Assembly (NCBI GenBank): GCA_013398275.1
Contig: VZSE01008792.1
Location: 62,001 to 126,000 of the forward strand
Source of the DNA: Promerops cafer
Lineage: Eukaryota > Chordata > Aves > Passeriformes > Nectariniidae
DNA: 64,000 nt
Reading direction: 5' to 3'
Positions within the stretch are counted from its first letter, which is position 1. Each line of letters starts with the position of its first letter. Positions 38,275 through 47,829 of this stretch are shown piece after piece. A program made the translations under genes and the position numbers. Below the pieces are notes generated by a model. That model had not been told where the DNA came from. It saw only the letters and a program-made list of their open reading frames with translations, and searched no databases.

Positions 38275-38410
38275 AGGAGTAATTAAACACAGCTATTGGA
38301 AGCTGGCCTTAAAGGATTTCATCTCTGAAATCCAGGCTCTAATTACGGGGCTGCACCAATTCTGACCCCGAACGGATGCGCTACTTTTTAATCGAGTTAT
38401 TTCTTCCAAG
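38275..38410. promoter_or_regulatory. Repeat-free block with homeodomain-like cores
   Basis: GGAGTAATTAAACACAGC, CTCTAATTACGGGGC and CTTTTTAATCGAGTTATTTC occur within 130 bp. No repeat family is recognised. Possible regulatory element, on composition only. Confidence 0.25.
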
Positions 38411-38666
38411 CAGAGCCGTCTCCGGGGGCTCGCCTGGGCAGCAGCGTTAGCTCACAGCTGGGAACGGGCTAACTAGGCCAGCACTGCGGGAATTCTCTGG
38501 GATTGTTTTTTTCTGCACAGCTCAGTATCATACCAGCAGGGAAGAGCCGCAGACAGGAACCTGTGAGCAGCACGTGTGTGTGTGGTGGGGCAACCACCGC
38601 GAGAGGAGCAGGAGGCAGCAGGCGAGGCATGGGGCTCGCGGTGCCACTGTGTCCAGAGGGATGCTG

Positions 38667-39035
38667 CTCTGGGAGCGGGATGCTGAACCTGGAGCAGGAT
38701 GTTAATTTGAGAGCACGATGCTAATCTGAGGGCGGGATGCTAATCTGAGAGTCGCATGCTAAACTAAGTCTGGGATTCTAAACCAGGAGCAGGATGCTAA
38801 TCCAAGAGTGGGATGCTAATCTGAGAGTGGGAAACTAATCTGAGAGTTGCGTGCTAATCTAAATCTGGGATGCTAAACCAGGAGCAGGATGCTAATATGA
38901 GAGCAGGATGTTAATTTTAGAGTGGGATTCCAATCTGAGATCAGGGTGTTAATCTGAGAGCGGGATGTTCCATTGAGAGCAGGATGCCAGTCCAAGAGCA
39001 GGACGTTATCCAAGAGTGGGATGCTAGTCCGAGCA
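38667..39035. repeat. 20-bp minisatellite, about 18 degenerate units
   Basis: The unit is close to GGGATGCTAATCTGAGAGTG, with variants such as GGATGTTAATTTGAGAGC and GGATTCTAAACCAGGAGC. Units vary by a base or two in length, so this is an older, diverged array. Each unit carries a GCTAATC core, so the array multiplies a homeodomain-like TAAT site. Confidence 0.9.
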
Positions 39036-39499
39036 GAGATGCCCATTTCCCAACCCGCAGTGCCACCTCTGAAACAAAAGAGATCCCCCTGAAGCACCTC
39101 GCTGTGGTTCAGCTGCTGTTGCTGCACGTGGATGGACAGACCACCACCTCCACCTCCATCCCGAGCTGGCCTGGAGTGGGATGTGCTGCATCCCGCTGCG
39201 TTATCACCATGGCTCCCACCTCTCTAATCAGGGCTTCTCACTCCCAGACAGAGCCGCTGACCTTGATCCCTTCCAGTTCGAGGCCCCTCCATGGCAAAGT
39301 GATTCAATTAAGCCCTGGTTCACAGAGAGGGCTAAAAACAAGGAGGGAGGAAAAAAGAAGTGCCCAACAACAACAAAAATCCGCACTCCTGAGAACAATT
39401 TCCTTCTATGGATTTTTAAGACCAGCGGCTGGAGAATCACTTTCTCGTTTCTGTGCTGTCTCTCCAGTCAATAAATAAGAGGGAAATAAAGGATTTCAG

Positions 39500-40130
39500 A
39501 GAAAATAGAATGCAGTCAAAAGGTAAATTGTGGTCTTAAAAGCCCCTAAGAGACTGTCACCGACTTTGAAATGTTTCCTAGTTTGAGACCATTTCTTCCT
39601 GACTACATGGTTTCCGCTCCTTTATTTGCATCTCTGGGAGGTAATCTTTAAAACTGATTTTCCCCTGGTTGCATTTCATTGGCAAAGAAACTAAACAGGC
39701 TGCTGCATTACAGTAATAACATCAACACTGCAGCCACCTTTGCCTTAATTATTTCTCTGTCTTGCCAACAGAACCAGTTAAACGAGATTTATATTTGGGT
39801 GGGGAGGAGGGGGTTGAAGTGGCAAGTGTGTGGATGGGTGAGATAACCTAGAAAAAAACAATTTCTCCCCTGTTATGTGTCACCAGCAGTAAAAAAAAAG
39901 GTAAAATAATAATAAAAAATACACGAGGTAAAAGGTTTGGGCCATTTAAGTAATAATAATGCCAGCATTTCACCTGTCTCTTGCTTAATTATTTCCTTCT
40001 CTCAGCTCTGCCACCTGAACCAGTTTAGATAAGATTTCAGCGTGGATAAAGAGGAAGAACCTGTATTCTCCAAAGCAGATAAGCTGCTTTTTCCAGTCGA
40101 AAGGAAGAGAATACATCACTAAAGCCTTCC
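39500..40130. promoter_or_regulatory. Composite AT-rich block with octamer and two related sub-blocks
   Basis: Repeat-free AT-rich sequence. It has a perfect octamer motif ATTTGCAT at 39624-39631. Two similar sub-blocks lie at about 39712-39790 and 39949-40036; both run AGTAATAA, CTTAATTATTTC, GAACCAGTT and AGATTT in the same order and spacing. A G-rich run, GGGTGGGGAGGAGGGGG, lies between them. This is my best candidate for a conserved intronic enhancer in the window, but conservation cannot be tested here. Confidence 0.4.
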
Positions 40131-40537
40131 CGCTGCCTACTCCAGATTTATCAACAGCCTCTTAGCAAAAGTCTTGCCACTAAAAGCTTGTGAAGTTTTG
40201 CAAAATACTACCAGATAAGAGACAAGCACTTGTAAAGACAAGAAAGAGGCTGGATGGGCAAAGTAGCTCATCACAATCCGTGTCCGGCCAGCACACGCTC
40301 AAGATCACCCCAAAAAGTCCCAGGGAGGGGGAACCTGTGTTTAAGGACAGTCCATAGGCTCTGTGAAGGTCTCCTTGCACATGCCCATGCTTGAAAGTCA
40401 ACTCCTTCCAGACATCCTGCCCTGTCCTTTTAGGTCTCCCTCCTTTCCAAGACATCCACATTGACATTTGTCCATCACCAAGGGGCTTTAGAACAGCGCT
40501 GACTTGTCAGGAAAAGAGCTTGATGGAACATAAACCC

Positions 40538-40665
40538 ATAGAATCGTAGAATCCCAGAATGGTTTGGGTTGGAAGGGACCTTAAAGATCACTTTGTTCCC
40601 ACCCCCTGCCATGGGCAGGGACACCTTCTACCCGACCAGGTTGCTCCAAGCCTCAAGCTCCAGAA
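40538..40665 (-). mobile_element. CR1 LINE 3' fragment
   Basis: It opens CATAGAATCGTAGAATCCCA and continues GGTTGGAAGGGACCTTAAAG and CTGCCATGGGCAGGGACACC. Minus orientation. It sits just ahead of a second CR1 copy at 40751 in the same orientation. Confidence 0.93.
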
Positions 40666-40750
40666 AATCCCACTGCCACTATCCCTCCTATCCACCTTCA
40701 CCATAAATACAGCTTTGACCTTCCATCTGGTTCTCTCCCTTTGCTGACAT

Positions 40751-41015
40751 CACAGAGATCACAGAATCTCAGAATCCCAGACTGGTTTGGGTTGGGAAGA
40801 ACCTTAAAACCCATCCAGTTCCACTGCTTGCCATGGGCAGGGACACCTTCCCCTACCCCAGGCTGCTCCAAGCCCTGTTCAACCAGGCCTTGAACACTTC
40901 CAGGGATGGGGCAGGGCACCTGCTCAGGGCAATCCTCACAAGGAAGAATTTTTTCCCAATATCCAACCCGAGTCTCTCTCAGTTTAAAGCCGTTTCCCCT
41001 TGGAGCCCTTGCAGC
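40751..41015 (-). mobile_element. CR1 LINE 3' fragment
   Basis: It starts CACAGAGATCACAGAATCTC and holds GGTTGGGAAGAACCTTAAAA, TTGCCATGGGCAGGGACACC and AATTTTTTCCCAATATCC, ending near CAGTTTAAAGCCGTTTCCCC. Minus orientation. Confidence 0.92.
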
Positions 41016-41029
41016 CAGGGAGAGGAGGC

Positions 41030-41340
41030 GGGGCCCTCCTGCTGCAGGGCGGTGGGTCCGGCAGGCTGAGGGCCCCGTGCGTTGGCATTCACGGCTCTGG
41101 ACGCCTGTGCCCACTGCTCCTGCGGCGCTTCCAGCCAAACCCTGCCAAGGCACGTGTTCTGCTGCTGCCAAGGCGCAGATGGGCCTCGCGGGCCTGTGTG
41201 CAAACATTCCCCCACACCTCGAGGCGCCCGCGAAGCCGCTGCAGGCGGCTGGAACCCGTCCATCCGCGGGAGAGCGCGCAGCCGTGGGGAGGGCTGGGCT
41301 GAGCGGGAGCTGCTGCCGGTGGAGGATGAGATGCTCTTGG
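41030..41340. promoter_or_regulatory. CpG-rich intronic cluster
   Basis: About 30 CpG dinucleotides by eye in 310 bp, including GCCTCGCGGGCC, CGCCCGCGAAGCCG and CCGCGGGAGAGCGCGCAGCC. The flanks are CpG-poor. It could be an unmethylated CpG island with alternative-promoter or enhancer activity. A CR1 copy abuts it on the left. No exon of KIRREL3 is visible beside it. Confidence 0.35.
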
Positions 41341-41710
41341 CTGCTCTGCGCTGCACGACACCTCTGGTACTGCAGAGAAGCATTTTAAAAGGGAGAGAAG
41401 CAGCTCCCCAGTACAAAGCCAAGAGTTTTTCCTCTGCTTGTACTGCAGAGTTTACTTTTATTATACAATTTTCACCCTTCATGGCTCAGATGTTTTTGGC
41501 TGCATTTCATTGCTGACCCACAGGCCAATCCTCAAAGCAGTATTTGCTCAGGATTTTGTGTGTGTGTGGCTTTAAAGTTCTTTTTTTTAATATATATAAA
41601 TTCAGTGTGGGCAAAACTTTTTTCTTGATTTATAACAGGCAGGGCAGTGATGATGGATTTTTTGCTGGAAGGCAGGAGAGCAGGAGAGCAGGAGATGAGG
41701 AGGGTGAACC

Positions 41711-41842
41711 TGAGCAACCTGGGATAGTGGAAGGTGTCCCTGCCCTGGCAGAAGGTTGGCCTTTAAGGTGCCTTAAATGCCACCAAATGAGGTGGCCTTT
41801 AAGGTGCCTTCCAACCCAAACCACTGTGGGATTCTGTGACTC
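41711..41842 (+). mobile_element. CR1 3' tail with internal 36-bp duplication
   Basis: GAGCAACCTGGGATAGTGGA and AAGGTGTCCCTGCCC are followed by GGCCTTTAAGGTGCCTT twice, at about 41758 and 41794, then CCAACCCAAACCACTGTGGG and ATTCTGTGACTC. Plus orientation. Confidence 0.88.
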
Positions 41843-42797
41843 TGGTGCTCCCTGGGCTGTGATGTATGTGCAGGGTGGAGCAAAGCCCTCGCTGCAGGAA
41901 TGGTGCCTGTCCCTGTGCACTGCCTGTTCTCAGCTGCTGGCCCATGAGGGCTGAGAAACTTCTCCCAGGAGTCACCTCCCAGCTCTGTGCTCTCCTTATC
42001 ACCCCAAACCTGGAAGCTAATTGGCTGCTCCTGCTGCATCCAGCAGTGGGGCTGGATTTAGCCCTGTGGCTCTTCCCACAGAGCCACCCTGCTGCTGTTT
42101 TTGCTTCTGAGCTCCTCCAGTTTCCCTTCCCTGGCCTTGCCTTCCCACCCTGCCTCACGCCTGATTATATTGGGTCTGCATGTGTAAGTACAGCCTCCTG
42201 CCATCCTAATCATCCAAAGTGGCTATTTGAATAACAGTTGTTGGTGCCTGTAGCTTCCTGTAATTTTCCAAAGGAAACAAATCCATGCAGACTGCAATTT
42301 TGCGCCTATGAATTTTGAATGAATGTCTCTGAGAGCCTCGATTTCTCTCTGCCTTTCATCCTCCCCTCCCCTCCCAGGCCCAGCTGAGCCAGAGGCTGCC
42401 ACCAAAGGGGCATAACTGAGTGGCTCCTTTCAGATGGAGGATTTTGGGCTGGGAAGGCTTCATCCCTCCCAGGACAGGAACCAAAACACGGTGGCATGGG
42501 CAGAGCTTGCTGGGGGATGGCTGAGTTTCACCCAACCCATGGGAACATATTTGCTCCACAGCAGGATGAAGCAGAGCATGGAAGAAGAAGCACCATTTGA
42601 GCATCAGGTGTCAGGATTTTTCCTTGTGTTGCTACCTCCAAAGTAATTTTGGGAGGTGCCTGATTATCCAGCTCTGATGCTACCCATGCTTTGGGGCAGT
42701 TCCTGCTGGCCAAGCTCTTCACCTTCTAACTCAGAGCAGCTGGAAGACATTTCTTCTCCAGAGCTGATCTTCCTAATGGCAACTGTCCTATTTATTA

Positions 42798-43060
42798 TAG
42801 AATAATGGAATGGTTTAGGTTGGAAGGGACCTTAAAGCTCATCTCGTTCCACTCCCCTGCCATGGGCAGGAACACCTTCCACTATCCCAGGTTGCTCCAA
42901 ATCTTGTCCAACCTGGCCTTGGACACTTACAGGGATTGGGCAGCTTCTCTGGGCAGCCTGTGCCAAGGCCTCCCCACCCTCACAGGGAAGAATTTCTTCC
43001 CAATATCCAATCCAAACCTACTCGTTTTATTTTAAAACCATTTTAACGTTTTCCCTCTCA
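42798..43060 (-). mobile_element. CR1 LINE 3' fragment
   Basis: It starts TAGAATAATGGAATGGTTTA and includes GGTTGGAAGGGACCTTAAAG, CTGCCATGGGCAGGAACACC and GGAAGAATTTCTTCCCAATA. Minus orientation. Confidence 0.93.
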
Positions 43061-43325
43061 AGTTTCCTCTCTTGTTCCTCTGCGTGCCATTTTATGACAC
43101 TGAGGGTTCTCCTTTTTTATGACATTGTTTTTAAAGTGTTTTTATCACCTGGTTTTATTACAAAATTACTGTAGAGCACCCCAAATGCTGTAGGAGGGAG
43201 GAGGGAGAGCGGCTCTGGAAAAGCAGCAACTCTTTCCTGAACAGCTTGCAGCCTCGCCAGGGAAGGGGCTGTGATTTGGTGATGGATGGAGTGCTTGTTA
43301 TCCAGTATATTTTTATCCATACATA

Positions 43326-43396
43326 TATAAAGCACTTTGTGATCCCAGCAGATACAAGGCACTATATAAATGTAAATCATTATCATTATCATTAAA
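43326..43396. mobile_element. Possible relic of an ancient L2/L3-type LINE or SINE tail
   Basis: TATAAAGCACTTTGTGATCC, AAGGCACTATATAAATGTAA and then ATCATTATCATTATCATT match the typical layout of old vertebrate L2/L3-type 3' ends and the SINEs that share them: a short hairpin arm pair (AAGCACTTTG and AAGGCACTATATAAA) followed by an ATT/ATC microsatellite tail. It is much older than the CR1 copies here. The exact family is uncertain. Confidence 0.5.
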
Positions 43397-44264
43397 TACC
43401 TTCTGTATCTTTTAAACCTACCAGCTGGAATCAGATACGTATGGGGCAGCTGCTATCTGGGTTTTGTTGGGGAACCAAATGTGAGAGCTGTGATTTTTGT
43501 CTTCGTTAGCAATTAAATGGGATCTCATATTTTTCCATCACAATTTTTTTTTATGCTGCCACTGATTTGAAAGTCACTTCTCACCCACTAGGAGAAATCT
43601 CTGCAGAATTCCCTAGCAACAACCTGAATAAGAAGCAGCCACCTCGGGTATGAGGATGTTCCCGGGATTATCCGACCCCACCGCAGGCTGTCAGGCGCTC
43701 ATTGCCATGAGGACGAGGAGAAGATCCATGGGATCACGGGGAGAAGAGTTCAGCTCCTCCATGATTTATGACTCAGTGGAGATTAGAGACACTTGTCTCC
43801 ACAGCTGGGACTCTGCAGTGTTTCTGCTTGGTTGCTGAATGACCGGGAATGAGTGACTGCACCAAGGCCCTGGATGCCCTCCTGTCGCAGCCGGAGCTGC
43901 GGTGAGCACAGGGACCGTATCCATGGCCCAAGGGCTCCTGTTCCTGCCTCACCCTGCTCCTTTTTCCTGTTCTTTATGGGAGGGATTTGAGCCTGAGGGA
44001 TCTGAAGGATTGCACATGGAGGCTTTGGCACCACAGAAATTACCCCAGGCCGTGTGTGTTTCCACTGAGGCCATAAATGACCGAATTCCCTTTCTGCCCA
44101 CAGGACAAGCCAAGCAGGCAGCACTCTGAGAGCCCCTTCCCCGATTTTCCTCCCCTATTTGGTTGCTAAAGCCTGTCTTCCTTTCTGCACTTCCAGGAAA
44201 GCCACCCAGTGGCAGCTACTGACAGCTTCTCCCTGTGGGAATTCATCTCCAGCTGCATTATCCT

Positions 44265-44401
44265 AGAGTCATAAAATCCTGGAATGGTTTGGGTTGGAAG
44301 GGACCTTAGAGATCATCACATTCCACCCCTCCGCCATGGGCAGGGACACCTTCCACCAGACCAGGTTGCTTCAAGCCCTGTCCAACCTGGCCTTGGACCT
44401 C
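44265..44401 (-). mobile_element. Short CR1 3' fragment
   Basis: It reads AGTCATAAAATCCTGGAATG, GGTTGGAAGGGACCTTAGAG, CCGCCATGGGCAGGGACACC and AACCTGGCCTTGGACC. Minus orientation. Confidence 0.92.
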
Positions 44402-45430
44402 ATGTTTGGGAGCCAGGAGCCTGGTCTAAGATAAAAGTGCACTTCTCAGTGCATTGTTTTTATCCTTCTGATGCTCCATTGGCATTTCCCAAAGGGAGAT
44501 GACTGATGCAGGGTCAGGCTACACTCAGAACGTAGTGAAGGGCAGGTCCTGGCCCCAGACACAGGGGATCAGTTGTTCTGAGGCCCCAAGGGACCATCAT
44601 CAACAGTATTTCATTTTCCCTTGTCATGACAACCAAGGGGATGGATTTGGAAACCTTGGATGTGTCACAAGTCTAAGCCCTGGCCTTTAAACCCCACTAA
44701 CCTGCAAGCAGTGGCTTGCAAAGGTTTTGCAATATTTAGTTAATGGAATAAGGTTTTTCCTAGTTCTCTATTTTTTTCCCATTTTTTTTCATTCTATTTT
44801 CCCCAGCTTCTCAGAACTGCAGCCTCCTGCTGCCCAGGGGAAATCTTCCATTTAGCTACATTTTCCTTTCTCATTTCATGCTGTAATGGGGATTCATCAT
44901 AGGTGTTAAATCCATAATTTGCCATGAATCCCTTGTCTCTCTCTGTGGAGGTCAGAGTTGAGTTTAAAAGAACCCGATATTGTGGCTTTGTGGCTGCCCC
45001 TGGGGGAGAGCACCAGCCCAATTCCCCGGAGCAGGAGGAGGCTGAAGAGTCCTGGGTGGGTCATCCAATGCCACGACCATGCTTTCCACCTCTCTTTGCC
45101 CGCTGAAGGGGGCAAATTTGAGCACATCAGGCACCTTTAATGTCAAAAAAAGAGTAATAGCCCCTTGTCCATCTGGGCATGTGAGAAATACCCTGAGGCA
45201 GGAGAGGTTATTCTCCTGTTAATTACCAGGAGCACCCACAGGTCAGTCATTAAGATTTGACTATCCAGGATTACAGCCCTGCTGGAGCCAAAAGGATGGC
45301 ACAGCTCCAAACCCACGCCAGTGCTCCTGCCGGATGGGGGCCCGGCATCCATCACACTGACAGGGGCACCCAAAGCACGCGGCACCAGGAACGCACCGGG
45401 ATGGATGCGTAACAGAGATTCCTTCACCAC

Positions 45431-45603
45431 GAGCTAGGAGATGCTGGCTGAGCTGGGAGCTGAGCTGGGAGCTGGGAGATGAGCTGGGAGCTGAGAGCTG
45501 TGCTGGGAGCTGAGCTGGGAGCTGTGCTGGGAGCTGAGCTGGGAGCTGGGAGCTGAGCTGGGAGCTGGGAGCTGAGCTGGGAGCTGGGAGATGCTGGGAG
45601 CGC
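45431..45603. repeat. GAGCTGGGAGCT minisatellite
   Basis: About 170 bp built from GAGCTG and GGAGCTG words, commonly GAGCTGGGAGCT, with irregular register and the variant GTGCTGGGAGCT. On the minus strand it reads as repeated CAGCTCCCAGCTC. The spaced GGG runs could form G-quadruplex structure. The open frames across it (repeated Q-L-P-A or S-S-Q-L) come from the repeat, not from a gene. Confidence 0.93.
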
Positions 45604-45796
45604 TGCTGGAAAGCCTGAACCGTCTGATGGATGACGGAGAAGCTCAGGCACAGTGGGGCAAGGCTGGGCAACACTTCACGGAGCAGGGAAAGGCAAGACA
45701 AGCAAAAAGGGCTGGCCAAGCTCTTGGAACCAGGAAACAACATTCCTGCAGGCTGGGCACGGGCAGAGCGCTGGGATCCCTTCAGGCAGCCTCTCC

Positions 45797-46056
45797 CAGA
45801 GCGGCTCCTCCGCTTTCGCGGCCGGTCCTGCCCGGCCGAGCCGCCGGTTCATTTGTCACCGGGGCGATCGATTGCAAAGCGGGGGCTGTCGCTCAGGTGA
45901 TGTCACGCTCCGAGAGCCTCGTTCTTCTCTGCCGGCTGACAAGGGGAGAGGGAGTCAATACTTGTGTCAGGTCACTAACAACCCACCGGGCTCCTAGCGG
46001 TGGCGGCTGCCGGCGCTGCAATCGGCATCGCATCCGTGCGCGCAGCTGGGAGACGC
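45797..46056. promoter_or_regulatory. CpG-island-like intronic cluster
   Basis: About 29 CpG dinucleotides by eye in 260 bp at roughly 60% GC, close to or above the expected number, which is unusual in methylated vertebrate intron. It includes GCTTTCGCGGCCGGTCC, CACCGGGGCGATCGATTGC, a CRE-like GTGATGTCACGC and CATCCGTGCGCGCAGC. It may be an alternative promoter or enhancer; no open exon with KIRREL3 similarity follows on either strand. Confidence 0.4.
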
Positions 46057-47094
46057 ACAAAAGGGGCTGCTGTGAGCACAGATGCGGATGCAGAGGAGCA
46101 CGGGCAGGATGCAGATGGGGGAGCTGGGTCTTGATTGGCAAGAGGGAGAATCGTGCGGAGGAGCGAAAGCAAAGCGAGGTTTACACGTGCGGGGGGTCTG
46201 GCTGGTGCAGAATGCGAGGTGTCAGCGATTCAAAAGCGCATGAAGCAAAATAATGCCCGCTGTCCGCAGGCGCCCCAGGGAGCTGGAGACGCTGGGTGCA
46301 GCAGAGGGAAAGGCTGGTGCGGTGTGGAGGGAGCTGCTGGCCCCCAGATGGCTTGTGCAGACTGGGAGAATTGCAGTGAGATGCAGAGGGGTCGTGCCTG
46401 GAGCAGGAGGGGGTGCAGACCCAGGAACGGGTGAGGAGCACAGCAGCACAGAGCAGTCCTGACATGCAGCACCCCCACATCATTTCACAGCACCCTCGTG
46501 GCCATCACAGCCCGGAGTAATGGGAGGCCAGGGCAGTGGCAGAGCCAGCAGAAGAGGCTGGGAAGAGACGAAGAGATGATTAAAAATGAGGAAGGTTTTT
46601 TTATCAGCCCTCTGTGCTTTGCATCCGTCAGGTCAGCCCAGCCCAGCAGACTGCAGAGAGAAGCCAAATGCTTCGTGTTCGATAAAACCACGGGTCAGAA
46701 CCACGATGCCCTCCCTGCATCCAGACAAGGAGTCACAGATTGGCGCAGGAACACGAACATTAATCATTTCTATCTATGTCTCTTCCTGTTTACTCTGTGG
46801 TACTTCAGCCTTCAGTGTGCAGGTAGGAATGCTGGTGTGGCTCTGAGGGTTTAGGGAAGGGAAACTCTGATGGGAGAGGCGGCATCAGTCAACCCCAGGG
46901 CCCAGGGCATTAAGAAAATACAAAGTTTGTAAGAACTGTGTGAGCCTATCTGGAGCAGGGTTTGAGGGAGTAGAGGCAGCATCTGCTTAGTGCTGGCCTG
47001 GCCCTGCTGAACTTCCCCCGACGTGACTGAACACCAGCCCCTGCTCAGACACAGCCCTGTCCTGTGGGGAGGGACGTGGACCTGTCACAGTGGG

Positions 47095-47528
47095 CCCAGA
47101 GCAGCCCATGGAGATGCTCCAGGGCTGGAGCCCTTCTGCTCTGGAGCCAGGCTGGGAGAGCTGGGGGTGCTCCCCTGGAGAGGAGAAGGCTCCAGGGAGA
47201 GCTCAGAGCCCCTTGCAGGGCCTGAAGGGGCTCCAGGAGAGCTGGAGAGGGACTGGGGACAAGGGATGGAGGGACAGGACACAGGGAATGGCTTCCACTG
47301 CCAGAGGGCAGGGCTGGATGGGATATTGGGAAGGAATTGTTCCCTGTGAGGGTGGAGAGGCCCTGGCACAGGGTGCCCAGAGCAGCTGTGGCTGCCCCAT
47401 CCCTGGGAGTGCTCAAGGCCAGGTTGGAGAGGGCTTGGAGCACCCTGGAATAGTGGAAGAGCAGGGAAGCAGAGCTAAAGGATCTTTATTATCCCTTCCA
47501 AGCCAAAGCATTCCACGGTTCTATGATA
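47095..47528 (+). mobile_element. CR1 LINE 3' fragment, young subfamily
   Basis: It starts near GCCCAGAGCAGCCCATGG, includes GGAGATGCTCCAGGGCTGG and GGGATATTGGGAAGGAATTG, and ends CATTCCACGGTTCTATGATA. It is nearly identical to the copies at 21308 and 59317 over the shared central block. Plus orientation. Confidence 0.95.
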
Positions 47529-47787
47529 TTTATAATTTTTAAAGTCTGTAAGGTGAAACAAACCCCTTCCTTAGCTTTCTTCTCCCCATGTTTGTAGGAC
47601 TGCAAAGTTGTTAGTCCACTGCTACGGCCCTGGCAGAGCCCGAGGTGGGTGGCTCTGTCCCACGGAGTGTTTCATCCTGGCACCCACCACCAGCCCAGAT
47701 GTACTTACTGGGGATGTAAAGACGTCATTTTGCTTGTCTCCTTTAAAGTAAGGAGAACAGAGCTCATGCAGATGCTGCCTTCCATTC

Positions 47788-47829
47788 TCCTACTTCACCT
47801 CCTCCTCTTCCTCCTCCTCCTCCTTCTCA
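47788..47829. repeat. (CTC)n/(CCT)n pyrimidine run
   Basis: CACCTCCTCCTCTTCCTCCT and further CTC units. Simple low-complexity pyrimidine tract. Confidence 0.9.

Noticed and set aside
45261..45743. Open frame with repeated Q-L-P-A-Q-L words
   Set aside because: It is translation of the GAGCTGGGAGCT minisatellite, not a protein gene.
47788..47829. Polypyrimidine tract of a hidden plus-strand exon
   Set aside because: It is a plain CTC microsatellite and the sequence following it has no recognisable coding similarity.
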